Of a DNA stretch of 64,000 bases, positions 48,710 through 57,356 are shown piece by piece (positions within the stretch are counted from its first letter, which is position 1; every line of letters begins with the position of its first letter). The stretch spans positions 62,001-126,000 of the forward strand of contig CAYMAI010000001.1 of NCBI GenBank assembly GCA_964388445.1, given 5' to 3'. The DNA comes from CAYMAI01 sp964388445 (lineage in GTDB: Bacteria > 4484-113 > JAGGVC01). A model generated the notes under the pieces. That model ran no database searches, was not told the DNA's origin, and saw nothing but the letters and a program-made list of their open reading frames with translations. The position numbers and the translations under genes are program-made.

Positions 48710-49783
48710 TTACGCGTGCGCGCCGGCAAGCTGCCTTGCCTGAAAATCCTGCTGAAGCGGCTCGACGATTTTGCCGAGTTCCTCGCCGGATAGAATTTGG
48801 GGAAGATTGTGCAGCGTCAATCCGATTCGATGGTCGGTGACGCGGCTTTGCGGAAAGTTGTACGTACGGATTTTTTCGCTGCGCTCTCCGGTTCCGACTT
48901 GCTCCTTTCTGTCCGCCGCCCTCTCTTTCGCAAGCCTGTCCTGCTCCGCCTGAAAAATATGGCTGCGCAAAATTTTCAACGCTTTTTCTTTGTTCTGAAG
49001 CTGGCTTCGCTCGTCCTGACAGGCGACGACGACGCCGGTTGGAAGATGCGTAATTCTAATCGCGCTCGAAGTTTTGTTCACGTGCTGTCCGCCAGCTCCG
49101 CTCGACCGGTACACGTCGATTTTCAAGTCCTTGTCGTTAAGCTCGACGTCGACGTCCTCCGCCGCCGGAAGTACCGCCACCGTTACCGTGCTCGTGTGAA
49201 TTCTCCCGCTCGATTCCGTCGCGGGCACGCGCTGAACCCGATGCACACCGCTTTCGAATCTCAAATAGCGATAGACGTTTCTGCCGGTAATTTCACAGGT
49301 GACTTCTTTGATTCCGCCGAGCCCGATATCGTTCATGTCCAGCACGGAAAACCGCCAGCCCATCAGCTCGGAATAACGTTGATACATCCGCATCAAATCC
49401 GCCGCGAACAGCGAAGCCTCGTCCCCCCCCGCGCCGGCGCGAATTTCGAGAATGACGTCCTTCTTGTCGTTCGGATCGCTCGGCGTAAGGAGCATTTTGA
49501 TTTCCGCTTCCAGCTTGCTCATTTCTTCGCGGTGCGATTCCGCGTCGTCGCTTAGCATTTGCCTCAGTTCTTCGTCGTCCGCGCTTTGAAGTTCCAAAGC
49601 GCTGCTTTCCGCCTGGGCTTTGTGTTTAAGGTACTTGCGGTAAGGAATCAGGATTTCTTCGAGTTCGCTGAATTCCTTGCTTTTCTTGATGTAATTTTCG
49701 CGGTCGTTCAAGACAGCGGGGTCCGCCAGTTCGGTTTCGAGCTGCTGGAATCGCGCCTCGATTTCTTCAAGCTTACTCCACAT
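48710..49783 (-). CDS. prfA: Peptide chain release factor 1
   Basis: 357 residues, full length. Reads UAA and UAG via the PxT tripeptide (Pro187-Ala188-Thr189 in RVPATES) and triggers hydrolysis through GGQ at 231-233 (GSGAGGQHVNKTSS). The coiled-coil N-terminal domain is normal. ATG 49783 is inside the end of the upstream DUF1385 gene (11-base overlap), so translation is probably coupled. rpmE-DUF1385-prfA is a recurring bacterial cluster. No prmC methyltransferase follows. Confidence 0.98.
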   Translation of the reverse strand: MWSKLEEIEARFQQLETELADPAVLNDRENYIKKSKEFSELEEILIPYRKYLKHKAQAESSALELQSADDEELRQMLSDDAESHREEMSKLEAEIKMLLTPSDPNDKKDVILEIRAGAGGDEASLFAADLMRMYQRYSELMGWRFSVLDMNDIGLGGIKEVTCEITGRNVYRYLRFESGVHRVQRVPATESSGRIHTSTVTVAVLPAAEDVDVELNDKDLKIDVYRSSGAGGQHVNKTSSAIRITHLPTGVVVACQDERSQLQNKEKALKILRSHIFQAEQDRLAKERAADRKEQVGTGERSEKIRTYNFPQSRVTDHRIGLTLHNLPQILSGEELGKIVEPLQQDFQARQLAGAHA

Positions 49784-50975
49784 CGCTTTTCGCTCCCGCC
49801 GGCCTCGCCGCCGCGGCGGCAACCATCGGCGACGGCTCCTCTTCGATTTCGGAATCTGCCGGAATGTCCTTCTTTTCGCCCATCCATTTAACTTCGGTTT
49901 CGAACCCTATTTTCGAAATATCCATTTCCTCTTCGTATTCACGGACGCGCATCAGGCTCGCAAGACCGACTTCCAACTGGCCGCGGTCGGGTCTACGCGT
50001 TGTTAGCCGCTGAAACGCCATACCGAAAGTCAAAAACAAATCCACGAGTTTGATATGACGGAATTTGTAAGCATGCTTGATGATTTCGTAACTGACGCCC
50101 GAAAGAATCGGGATAACCGCGATTCGAGTTAGCAGCCTGACCCAAAGCGGCGGCCACGACATTCCCGGAAAAAACGCGGCCACGATGGCGGCATCGATTA
50201 TGCTTACGATAATTATCATCAAAACGACCATAATCACGATAAAACTCGTGCCGCATCGAGGGTGAAGAGTGTCGAAAGTTTGAATGTAATCGAGCGATTG
50301 ATTGCGCTGGTCGGCTTCGTGAGCGTTGATTACGGTGTGCTCCGCGCCGTGATATTCGAAAACGCGTTTTATTTCGGCAAGCCGCGAAATCGCGAGAATG
50401 TATAAGACGAAAATCGAAAGCCTGATTGCTCCTTCGATTATATTTTTTAGCATCAGTTCGCCCACGCCGCCTTCCGCGCTGCTAAGCGCGCCGAGCAAAT
50501 TGAAATGCGCAAGCCCCTCGACCACCCAAGTCGGCGCGGCTTTGAAAATGAACAAGGCGAATGCCAAAGACAGCCCGATTAAAAGATATTCGCCGATTTT
50601 GTTTTTCTTGTGAACCGGCGCCTCGTGAAGGTGCGTAATCGCGTACCGCTCGCTGGATAGGTTCAGCGCCCACATGCCCAACCCCATCATGTCCCAGAGC
50701 ATAAAGAATCCGCGCACGAACGGCATTTCGGTAAGCCTTCTCGAAAATCGCGATTTCAGCGGCTTGTCGTAAACCTCGATTCCGCCCGCGCCTGTTCGAA
50801 GCGCGACAGCTGCGAACCGCTTTCCCTTCATCATCACGCCTTCGATGACCGCTTGACCGCCGTAAGGGATAGGCTCGGCGGGGCAGGATTGCGAAGTTCC
50901 GTTGCCATTTTCGCTCGCGCCAAGCGATGCCCGCAAGGCAAAATCGAGCAAGTTTTTCAGTTTTGCAAAAAACAT
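49773..50975 (-). CDS. DUF1385 family membrane protein (YqhQ-like)
   Basis: 400 residues. Signatures: PIPYGGQAVIEGVMMKG at residues 37-52 and FEYHGAEHTVINAHEADQ with the His/Glu pair, then LHPRCGTSFIVIMVVL; these define DUF1385, which is nearly always encoded next to rpmE and prfA. About five membrane helices. Function unknown, possibly a metal-dependent membrane enzyme judging by the conserved His and Glu. The ATG lies eight bases after a TATTAT box with no ribosome-binding site. Confidence 0.93.
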   Translation of the reverse strand: MFFAKLKNLLDFALRASLGASENGNGTSQSCPAEPIPYGGQAVIEGVMMKGKRFAAVALRTGAGGIEVYDKPLKSRFSRRLTEMPFVRGFFMLWDMMGLGMWALNLSSERYAITHLHEAPVHKKNKIGEYLLIGLSLAFALFIFKAAPTWVVEGLAHFNLLGALSSAEGGVGELMLKNIIEGAIRLSIFVLYILAISRLAEIKRVFEYHGAEHTVINAHEADQRNQSLDYIQTFDTLHPRCGTSFIVIMVVLMIIIVSIIDAAIVAAFFPGMSWPPLWVRLLTRIAVIPILSGVSYEIIKHAYKFRHIKLVDLFLTFGMAFQRLTTRRPDRGQLEVGLASLMRVREYEEEMDISKIGFETEVKWMGEKKDIPADSEIEEEPSPMVAAAAARPAGAKSDVE

Positions 50976-51102
50976 GATGAGTGATAATACCCCAGCCTTT
51001 CGAATATGCGCTATCTTCTAGCTAGTGCCGTTTTCCGGCATGGCGTTCGCAAACGCGCGCGCGCATGCTGCGCGGAAGCCGGAAAAATCGATGACTGCGT
51101 TG

Positions 51103-51318
51103 CTATTTTTTCGTCTGCGCGGCTCTCGCGGCGCGGCGTTCGAATTTTTCAACGCGCCCCGTCGTGTCGAGAATCGTCCGCTTGCCCGTGAAGAACGGAT
51201 GGCAAGCGCTGCAGAGGTCGAGCCTCATTTCCTTGCGCGTGGATTGCAGTTTATAGACCGCGCCGCATGCGCATTTGACTTCGATTTCCTGAAATACCGG
51301 ATGTATATCTTTCTTCAT
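51103..51318 (-). CDS. rpmE: 50S ribosomal protein L31
   Basis: 71 residues of the zinc-containing (C+) form: CACG with CSAC gives the four ligands (KCACGAVYKL, DLCSACHPFFTGK). ATG 51318 gives the family start KKDIHPVF; the longer frame to 51390 is not conserved. L31 bridges the ribosomal subunits. The 127 bases between it and the DUF1385 gene contain a (CG)5 run but no clear terminator. Confidence 0.97.
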   Translation of the reverse strand: MKKDIHPVFQEIEVKCACGAVYKLQSTRKEMRLDLCSACHPFFTGKRTILDTTGRVEKFERRAARAAQTKK

Positions 51319-51352
51319 AAATACCACCGTGCCCGCAAGAGGCAAGCGGGTA

Positions 51353-52195
51353 TTATACCCCGCGTTTTGCCGAATGCAACCTTTCCGCATACTCGAAATC
51401 GATTTCGTTGTCCACGTCGAATGCGAGCAGAGGGCTGGATTCCATGACGGCGAACGTCTTCGCGCCGGTAATTGCCGTTAGCCGCATTTCGGCTTCTTTA
51501 ACCTGCAAAGTTCCGGCAAGAAACTTGAATATAAAAGCCGGGCCTAGCATGCCCGCTAGCTTTGCCGGGTTTTTCCTTGCGTTATGAGCGTCTTGGAACA
51601 GCCCGATGTTTGTCATTATCGCCGCCGTACGCGCGAAAATTACGCTGCCTAGCGTTAGGTTTCCCTCCTTCAGCCGGTTGAACCTGTTTTTCGCGCCAGG
51701 AAATTCCTGTAGGAAATCCTCTTTCGAAACCGCCGGAAGCGCAAGTCCTGCGCCTGCCGGAACTTTCGCCAGAAACCCGCATATCGATTCCGCTGTTATA
51801 AACGGCAAATCGGGCGAAACTACCAAAATTTTTTCGGCCGCTTGGGCGCCCGGCGGCGCTTCGATTCCGGCAATAATGTTGTCGAGTAAAGTCTTTCCTT
51901 CCTTCGAGTGAAATACCGGGATTTTCGGCCCAATCTCTGCGTTTATCCGCTCAACTTCGACAGCGACCTCGGCCGGCCCGACGGCAACCAAATCCGTCAT
52001 TTCGAAAATGGAATCGCTATCCGCAACCGGCGGCAAATCGCGAATTCCAAGCGACGCCGTAACCGCCCGTTCGAGCAAGCTTTTTCCGCCGCATTTCAAA
52101 AGCGCCTTGACGCCGCCCGGCGATATTCCCCGCATACTATTTTTCAGCCTGCCGCCGCATGTAAGCACGATTCTGATTCCGTCGCGTTTTACCAT
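51353..52195 (-). CDS. MobA-like nucleotidyltransferase family protein
   Basis: 280 residues. Nucleotidyltransferase fold features: an N-terminal IRIVLTCGGRLKNS loop in place of the usual LAGGxGxRM, KALLKCGGKSLLERAV (the conserved 'K-aLl--ggkpll' strand) and ILVVSPDLPFITAESI, where the Asp pair binds metal. The first loop is atypical (TCGGR), so the nucleotide specificity cannot be inferred. Members of this group often make activated sugars or molybdopterin cofactors. 34 bases upstream of rpmE. Confidence 0.82.
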   Translation of the reverse strand: MVKRDGIRIVLTCGGRLKNSMRGISPGGVKALLKCGGKSLLERAVTASLGIRDLPPVADSDSIFEMTDLVAVGPAEVAVEVERINAEIGPKIPVFHSKEGKTLLDNIIAGIEAPPGAQAAEKILVVSPDLPFITAESICGFLAKVPAGAGLALPAVSKEDFLQEFPGAKNRFNRLKEGNLTLGSVIFARTAAIMTNIGLFQDAHNARKNPAKLAGMLGPAFIFKFLAGTLQVKEAEMRLTAITGAKTFAVMESSPLLAFDVDNEIDFEYAERLHSAKRGV

Positions 52196-52208
52196 TTGGT
52201 TTTTCCGG

Positions 52209-53120
52209 TCATCGCATTACTTTTCGAATCAGCAGTTTTACCGTCCACAAGTACCACAAGTACGACAAGACCGCGAGCACAGCCAAGCTGCAAGCCATAC
52301 CCGTCCTCGCGGTGAACCACGACATCGGTTCTTCCGCCAGCATAAAAGCGTAAATGAGCGGCCCGAGAAAATTGGAGCAAATCGTTACGTGAGCCGTCAG
52401 CTCCGAAAACGATCCGCCCGGAATTTGCCCGAGCGCCCTTGTCATTTCGACGAGCACGAGAATCACAACCGGCGCGACCGAGTGAAAAATCGAATATCCG
52501 AATACCGCAAAAAATCTGGCGACCGCGCTGCGTGGAATCAAACCGATAAACGCCGCGGCGAAAATCAGGTAAAGCTGAATCGCGATCATGGCTATCGCGA
52601 TACCCGCCAATTCGAGCGCGCTTTTCCCGCTCGAACCGTAATAGCTGCTTCGCGAAATGTATTCGTAAATAACGGTGAAAGACGCCGAGTAAACGAGCAT
52701 CGCCGGTATATATCTAAAAATCCTCGACGCCAAAAGCTGGCCGACGATCCGGCGAGGCGATATGCCGGCAACCAGCCAGTCCTGGACGTGCATCGCGTCG
52801 GCCGCCGTTGATACCGCCATCGCTCCCACCGCGAGCGCGTTAACCAGCGCGCAAAACGGAATTGCTATGACCAAAATGGCGGATGCAATTTGCAGAAAAT
52901 CGTCCAAGGAATGTACAGGCGCAGTTAAATAAACGATAACGTACGCCACTAGATATATCGAAATGGCTGCGGCGATTATTCCCTTTGCCGTTGACAGCCG
53001 TTTGAAAATGGCCAAAAAGCGCGCCGCCACTCTTCTGTCCGCGATTACGTTTTCAAGGCCGAAAACCGGAATTCGCTCGTATGAATCCCGCATAAAATGT
53101 CTTCTCGCGCTTTCCGCCAC
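52209..53120 (-). CDS. Six-helix membrane protein of unknown function
   Basis: 303 residues with about six hydrophobic segments (GIIAAAISIYLVAYVIVYL, FLQIASAILVIAIPFCALVN, IFRYIPAMLVYSASFTVIYE, ALELAGIAIAMIAIQLYLIF, VAPVVILVLVEM, MACSLAVLAVLSYLWYLW). General plan resembles ABC-2 type permeases, but no ATPase gene is adjacent. The GTG start is exactly six bases after an extended -10 box (TGA-TAACAT), so translation is probably leaderless; an ATG at 53093 is the alternative. It ends 13 bases before the nucleotidyltransferase start. Confidence 0.75.
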   Translation of the reverse strand: MAESARRHFMRDSYERIPVFGLENVIADRRVAARFLAIFKRLSTAKGIIAAAISIYLVAYVIVYLTAPVHSLDDFLQIASAILVIAIPFCALVNALAVGAMAVSTAADAMHVQDWLVAGISPRRIVGQLLASRIFRYIPAMLVYSASFTVIYEYISRSSYYGSSGKSALELAGIAIAMIAIQLYLIFAAAFIGLIPRSAVARFFAVFGYSIFHSVAPVVILVLVEMTRALGQIPGGSFSELTAHVTICSNFLGPLIYAFMLAEEPMSWFTARTGMACSLAVLAVLSYLWYLWTVKLLIRKVMR

Positions 53121-53126
53121 GAGTTT

Positions 53127-53135
53127 ATGTTATCA
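53127..53135 (-). promoter_or_regulatory. Extended -10 promoter, leaderless type
   Basis: Minus strand: TGA then TAACAT, six bases (AAACTC), then GTG. Divergent from the promoter of the plus-strand operon; two DnaA-box-like sites lie between them (TTATCTACA at 53152 and minus-strand TTATCAACA at 53184). Confidence 0.55.
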
Positions 53136-53195
53136 CGCGGCACATCGAGGTTTATCTACAGCCTTCAACATGCGACCTGGTATTGTTGATAACTC

Positions 53196-53225
53196 TTGAC
53201 TTTTAGGTAGCTTATCGAATAAAAT
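53196..53225 (+). promoter_or_regulatory. Promoter of the envelope operon 53299-57198
   Basis: TTGACT, 18 bases, TAAAAT. Transcription should start near 53232, leaving a leader of about 65 bases. Confidence 0.6.
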
Positions 53226-53298
53226 TCAATTTCGAATCGCCGCCGCCAAGCATAGTCCGCCGCCAAATTCACTCTGCCCCGACGGGCGGGGAGTTGAT

Positions 53299-54255
53299 AT
53301 GAGATTCAGGCCGAAAAGAAAGAAGCGACCGGTGATTATCTACGTGCTTCTTCTGCTTGTTGCGTCAGGCGTCGCAGTTCGCCACACGATTTTTTCCGAG
53401 GGCGCGCTGCCCCAAGAACGTTTCGTTAAAAACAGCGAACTAACCTATTCTCAAGGCCCTCTCGCGCCATCTTCAGGCGGTAACACGTTATCGGCGGAAT
53501 CCGAATCCGAAGGCGGCCCGCCGTCGATTATTCCGCGCGAAAACGAAAATTTCCCGCATGCCGATCCCGCTCATCAAACTCCCCCCGAAAAGGCGCAGCC
53601 CGCGCAATTCAAAGACGCCGGCTATTTCGCTGGCGGAAAAGCCGACGACGGCATCGCGATTACCGGCATAAGATTCGGCAAGGACAAGGACATTCGCAGG
53701 GTAGTCATCGACTTCGGCGCGATGGACCAGGGCGGCAAAATCGTTCCTGCGGAAGTTCACCCGAAATACAAGGTCGAATACCGCTCCTGTCCGTACAGAT
53801 TTACGCTAACTTTTCCCGGCGTTAAATACAGCGATGCCGCGAAGGTCCAGAAGAAAAACGGGCTGCCGTTCAGTCTTGTAACGGACAAAGCGGGAAAAAT
53901 TGCCCAGCTCGAATTCTTCGCAACCAACCCCGCGCTTTTCAAGGTCATCGAAGTGGACGACCCGGCCAGACTCGCGATAGACATCAAGTACAAATACGAC
54001 GTCGAAGTTCCGCGTATTCACGTCGTTCAAGTCGTAGGCGTTTCGAGCGTTGAAAAAGCTTTCGAGCTTGTCGATACCGGCAGGTTTCCCGAATCCTTCA
54101 AGCCGCAGATAGTTGTTATCGGGGAAAAGTTTTTCATCGAGGGCATTTACGACACTTTCGAAAAAGCCGTACAGGTGAACTCCGAACTAGAAGCCGGCGG
54201 TTATTCGACCATAATCAGCGAGCGCAAGGGAAACGCATTTCCGGTTGACGGCTGA
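53299..54255 (+). CDS. Membrane-anchored AMIN-like/SPOR-like envelope protein
   Basis: 318 residues. One N-terminal helix (PVIIYVLLLLVASGVAV), a Pro/Ser/Glu-rich linker to about residue 110, then a beta domain (ITGIRFGKDKDIRRVVIDFG, EYRSCPYRFTLTFPG, FKVIEVDDPARLAIDIKY) with the strand order and 'DPARLxID' motif of AMIN domains. The last 70 residues (IHVVQVVGVSSVEKAFEL, GEKFFIEGIYDTFEKAV) look like a SPOR-type fold that binds denuded peptidoglycan. Possible role in cell-wall or division-site targeting. Ends with a one-base overlap with the next gene. Confidence 0.78.
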   Translation: MRFRPKRKKRPVIIYVLLLLVASGVAVRHTIFSEGALPQERFVKNSELTYSQGPLAPSSGGNTLSAESESEGGPPSIIPRENENFPHADPAHQTPPEKAQPAQFKDAGYFAGGKADDGIAITGIRFGKDKDIRRVVIDFGAMDQGGKIVPAEVHPKYKVEYRSCPYRFTLTFPGVKYSDAAKVQKKNGLPFSLVTDKAGKIAQLEFFATNPALFKVIEVDDPARLAIDIKYKYDVEVPRIHVVQVVGVSSVEKAFELVDTGRFPESFKPQIVVIGEKFFIEGIYDTFEKAVQVNSELEAGGYSTIISERKGNAFPVDG

Positions 54256-54545
54256 TGGAATCGGTCATCGCCAAGTATTTCGGATTTTTCTTGATGGCCG
54301 TTTCGCTTGCGGGACTTTTCATTTTATTTCGAAGATTTGGAGTAAAATATGGTTCCGGCCGGCGCAGGAGCTCTTCGCATTCCGAACGAACGGCATCCGA
54401 AATTCTTCGGGCCGGGACGCATAGACTTCCGGAAAGCGCTAGGCGCATTCCCGCGGACGGCAGGCGGCTATCCGGAAGCGATTCGGAATTTCTGAGCGAG
54501 CTTTCAAAGAAACAGACCGCTGCGCTTAAAAGAAAGCGGTCATAG
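54255..54545 (+). CDS. Small membrane protein
   Basis: 96 residues: one hydrophobic helix (YFGFFLMAVSLAGLFILF) followed by an Arg/Ser-rich basic tail (GSGRRRSSSHSERTAS). No family recognised. ATG overlaps the previous stop by one base and the next start is 7 bases after its stop, so it belongs to the operon. The basic tail would lie in the cytoplasm and could bind nucleic acid or lipid head groups; that is a guess. Confidence 0.65.
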   Translation: MESVIAKYFGFFLMAVSLAGLFILFRRFGVKYGSGRRRSSSHSERTASEILRAGTHRLPESARRIPADGRRLSGSDSEFLSELSKKQTAALKRKRS

Positions 54546-54552
54546 GCGATAT

Positions 54553-55038
54553 ATGGACGGCGAAACCAATAATGCGCAATTAGGCGGCTCCAAGACGAGG
54601 GGGCGCCGCAAAACGCACTTCAAAAGAAAATCCTCATTCGCCACGATTATGGAGTCTTTGCTCAACGTAATCCTAATCGTCTTGTTTCTGATCGTAATCG
54701 CGCTCATCGCAGGCGCGGCGTTCGCAACCAATTACATGATAGGCGTTTTGCAGGACATCAGTGTTACGGACTATTCCGAGCCGCAAAACCGCATAAAGGA
54801 ATATCAGGCATATTTCGAGAGATTGGCGACGCACGGATACGGCGTGGTCGAAAGCGAGCCGTTCATTCGCGAAGGCGAGAAATATTATCTTTGGACGGTC
54901 ACTCCCCCCAAGTCGAGCGAACAGCTCGTGTACAGATGGAGACTCAGTCTAGAAGACAACAAGGTAGTTCCTTTGACGAGCGCGGCGATTAAGCTCGACC
55001 AGGAGCTGGGCTTCGCAACCGGCATTGCGTTCGAATAA
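54553..55038 (+). CDS. Single-pass membrane protein of unknown function
   Basis: 161 residues: basic head (GSKTRGRRKTHFKRKSS), one helix (LNVILIVLFLIVIALIAGAAF), then an extracytoplasmic domain of about 90 residues (EYQAYFERLATHGYGVVESE, KYYLWTVTPPKSSEQLVYRW). No family recognised. Follows the small membrane protein in the envelope operon and precedes lemA by 104 bases, in which lemA has its own promoter. Confidence 0.68.
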   Translation: MDGETNNAQLGGSKTRGRRKTHFKRKSSFATIMESLLNVILIVLFLIVIALIAGAAFATNYMIGVLQDISVTDYSEPQNRIKEYQAYFERLATHGYGVVESEPFIREGEKYYLWTVTPPKSSEQLVYRWRLSLEDNKVVPLTSAAIKLDQELGFATGIAFE

Positions 55039-55102
55039 GGGCATATTCGCCCTTTAAACCGATTGCTTCGTTAATACAAGCTTAAATTCCCAATCGCATC
55101 AA

Positions 55103-55111
55103 TGCTATAAT
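55103..55111 (+). promoter_or_regulatory. Extended -10 promoter of lemA
   Basis: TGC then TATAAT, 31 bases before ATG 55143, with AGGAG seven bases before that ATG. Confidence 0.55.
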
Positions 55112-55142
55112 CCCTGCGCGAGCCATCGCAAGGAGCATGTCC

Positions 55143-55706
55143 ATGGGATACGCGCTGATAATCGTCGTCGTAGTACTGGTGCTGTTTATCCTGATGTTCA
55201 TCGGGATTTACAACGGCCTCGTCCGCAAGCGTCAGGACGTTAAAGCAAGCTGGGCGCAAATCGACGTCCAGCTTAAAAAGCGCTACGACCTCATCCCGAA
55301 CCTCGTGGAAACGGTCAAAGGCTACGCCGCGCACGAGCGGGAGGCGTTCGAAAAAGTGACGCAGGCTCGAACGATGGCGATGGGCGCGCAGGGCGTGGCG
55401 GACCAGGCGAAAGCGGAAAATTTCCTTTCATCGACGCTAAAAAGCCTGTTCGCCGTAAGCGAAGCCTATCCCGATTTGAAAGCCAACCAAAATTTCCTGA
55501 TGCTTCAGGAAGAGCTTTCGGGAATCGAATCCAAAATCGCCTATGCCCGTCAGCACTACAACGACGTCGTTATGGTGTACGAAACGGGCCGCATGCAGTT
55601 TCCCGCCAGCATTGTCGCGGGCATCGCGGGATTCGGACCGGAGGAATATTTCGAAATCGAAATCGCCGAAGAGCGCGAAGTCCCCAAGGTCAGCTTCACG
55701 AAGTAG
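55143..55706 (+). CDS. lemA: LemA family protein
   Basis: 187 residues. N-terminal membrane helix (YALIIVVVVLVLFILMFIGI) then the LemA helical domain: YNGLVRKRQDVKASWAQIDV, LKKRYDLIPNLVETVKGYAA and NFLMLQEELSGIESKIAYAR with QHYND; signatures are exact. Extracytoplasmic helical bundle of unknown role, often encoded with a membrane protease (HtpX or TPM). ATG 55143 is preferred since AGGAG is seven bases upstream; an ATG at 55137 is too close. The genes after it are LptC-like and a CPBP protease. Confidence 0.96.
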   Translation: MGYALIIVVVVLVLFILMFIGIYNGLVRKRQDVKASWAQIDVQLKKRYDLIPNLVETVKGYAAHEREAFEKVTQARTMAMGAQGVADQAKAENFLSSTLKSLFAVSEAYPDLKANQNFLMLQEELSGIESKIAYARQHYNDVVMVYETGRMQFPASIVAGIAGFGPEEYFEIEIAEEREVPKVSFTK

Positions 55707-55732
55707 CGGCGTGAAAAGGCCCGGAGGAAAAA

Positions 55733-56341
55733 ATGCCGCATAAATCGGGCCGCAGAAGGGCAAGCGGAATATACGGCTTTCTTTGGAGCGCCGCCGTCAT
55801 AGCGTTCCTTGTTGCCGCGTGGCTGGTTAGCCAAAGAAACGCGCCCGATTTCGACGAAGGCGAGTTGACGGCACAGGCTCAACTTAAAAAAAGCTTCGAA
55901 GAAGAAAAATTCGACCCGGAAAATCCGCCGGACTTCGTCGTCGAAAAAGCGGAAATAGTCTTGAGCGAAGCGGACGGCAGCCTTAAGTTAAGATTCAAAA
56001 CCGACCGGATTATCGGCGAAGATGCGACGGTCGGTGTAAAAGAAATAGAAGCGGTGTTCGCCCTCGAATCCGGCGAATCTCTCGTGTTCACCGCAACCGA
56101 CAGCCTATATAGGATTCAAGGCAAGCTCGCCACGGTGGACGGCGAAGTGTCCGGGGAAATTCCGGAACGCGGCCAAAAGTTCACCGCAAAACGACTATCG
56201 TGGAGCGAAGATTCCGCGGTTATAACCGCATTTAACGTAAGCATGAGCGACCCTCAATTCGAGGCGAGCGGAAAAACTATGCGCATCGAGTTAAGCACCG
56301 GCGTAATCGAAATCGAAGACGGCGTCAGGATGGATATCTGA
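55733..56341 (+). CDS. LptC-like protein
   Basis: 202 residues: N-terminal helix (GFLWSAAVIAFLVAAWLVS) then a beta-jellyroll-type domain with the LptC/OstA repeat pattern (YRIQGKLATVDGEVSGEIPE, FTAKRLSWSEDSAVITAFNV, FEASGKTMRIELSTGVIEIE). LptC is the bitopic protein of the lipopolysaccharide transport bridge, so this supports a diderm envelope. The lptA and lptB genes that usually accompany it are absent. The next gene begins by a one-base overlap. Confidence 0.8.
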   Translation: MPHKSGRRRASGIYGFLWSAAVIAFLVAAWLVSQRNAPDFDEGELTAQAQLKKSFEEEKFDPENPPDFVVEKAEIVLSEADGSLKLRFKTDRIIGEDATVGVKEIEAVFALESGESLVFTATDSLYRIQGKLATVDGEVSGEIPERGQKFTAKRLSWSEDSAVITAFNVSMSDPQFEASGKTMRIELSTGVIEIEDGVRMDI

Positions 56342-57198
56342 TGCCTTATGAACTGCAGCAGTATTTTTACTCGAGTCAAAAAGAAATCGCGGTTTCCATT
56401 GCGGTTTTCGTCATCGGATGCCTGCTGTTTTTTAAATGGATACGCGGGGTTTTAAATCCCGGAGTATTGCCCGCATTTAAGCATTTTTTTTTCGGTGTTT
56501 TGTTCGGTCTAGTATCGCCTGCGATTGCGCTTATGTTGGCGTGGGCGTGCGGGGATGCAAGGCCCAGCATCGATTCGGCTTCATACTTGCAATCGCCGGT
56601 TCTCAACCTCGATTGGGGCTGGCTCGCCTTGCTGCTGATAACCGCCGCTGTGCACGAGGAAATATTGATGCGGGGGATTTTTCTTGTCGTGCCTTTCGGC
56701 GCGGCAACCGCGATTATCGAATTTGCTTCGAGAAAATTTCGCGGGCGCCCGCCCGGCTTTTTTTGCACGGCGCGCAACTCAGCATTCGTTATTTTGCTTT
56801 GCTTTCAAGCGGCATATTTCGGTTACGCTCATATCAACAATCCCGCAATCACGCCGCTTTCGATTGTTAACATCGGCATCGCCGGATTAATGTTCGGTCT
56901 AATGGTTTACTTTTCGGGCAGCTTTTATACGGCTGTCGGCGCGCATTTCGCTTGGAACTACTCATACGTCATTTTCGATCTGCCGGTTTCGGGATATAGG
57001 TTTTCGCCCTTTTCCCGCTTGATTCCGTTCGAACTTAAAGACGGCGGCATTATCGGCGGCGGAAGTTTCGGCCTCGAAGGCGGACTCGCCATGACGTTCG
57101 TTTTAATCGCCGCGACCATTGCGATTCCATTTGCGGCCTCGCGCCGCAAAAAACTTTTCGAATACATAAACCACGGTTCAATCCAGAAATCCGGTTAG
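56341..57198 (+). CDS. CPBP-family intramembrane protease (CAAX-type)
   Basis: 285 residues, seven or eight hydrophobic segments. The CPBP motifs are all present: HEEILMRG (Glu106, Glu107, Arg111), FGYAHINNP (His163) and VGAHFAWN (His201, Asn205), which form the intramembrane glutamate-metal site. In bacteria these proteins process prenylated or peptide substrates or protect against bacteriocins. An extra hydrophilic loop (FASRKFRGRPPGFFCTARNS) lies between the first two motifs. Last gene of the envelope operon. Confidence 0.93.
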   Translation: MPYELQQYFYSSQKEIAVSIAVFVIGCLLFFKWIRGVLNPGVLPAFKHFFFGVLFGLVSPAIALMLAWACGDARPSIDSASYLQSPVLNLDWGWLALLLITAAVHEEILMRGIFLVVPFGAATAIIEFASRKFRGRPPGFFCTARNSAFVILLCFQAAYFGYAHINNPAITPLSIVNIGIAGLMFGLMVYFSGSFYTAVGAHFAWNYSYVIFDLPVSGYRFSPFSRLIPFELKDGGIIGGGSFGLEGGLAMTFVLIAATIAIPFAASRRKKLFEYINHGSIQKSG

Positions 57199-57257
57199 TT
57201 TGCGCAAAGCTGCATCAGCCAAATTAATTGACAAAAAATGTATTTTCTTTAGTTTTG

Positions 57258-57266
57258 TGGTAAAAT
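57258..57266 (+). promoter_or_regulatory. Possible promoter of the LexA-like gene
   Basis: TGG then TAAAAT gives an extended -10 box. A TTGACA 27 bases further upstream (57228-57233) is too far to pair with it, but would pair with TAGTTT at 57250 by a 16-base spacer. The gap of 158 bases before the gene is AT-rich. Confidence 0.4.
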
Positions 57267-57356
57267 TGAATTCGGGAGAGACCAAGGCAATAGCCGGACA
57301 TAAACGGCTTTTGAAGGTATTCGTCCGAATCAAGGCCGAAAGGAGGTCGAAAATGA

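Noticed and set aside
51052..51066. Alternating CG run that might form Z-DNA
   Set aside because: Only five CG steps in a GC-rich gap; a similar run occurs at 24815-24830. Expected by chance at this base composition.
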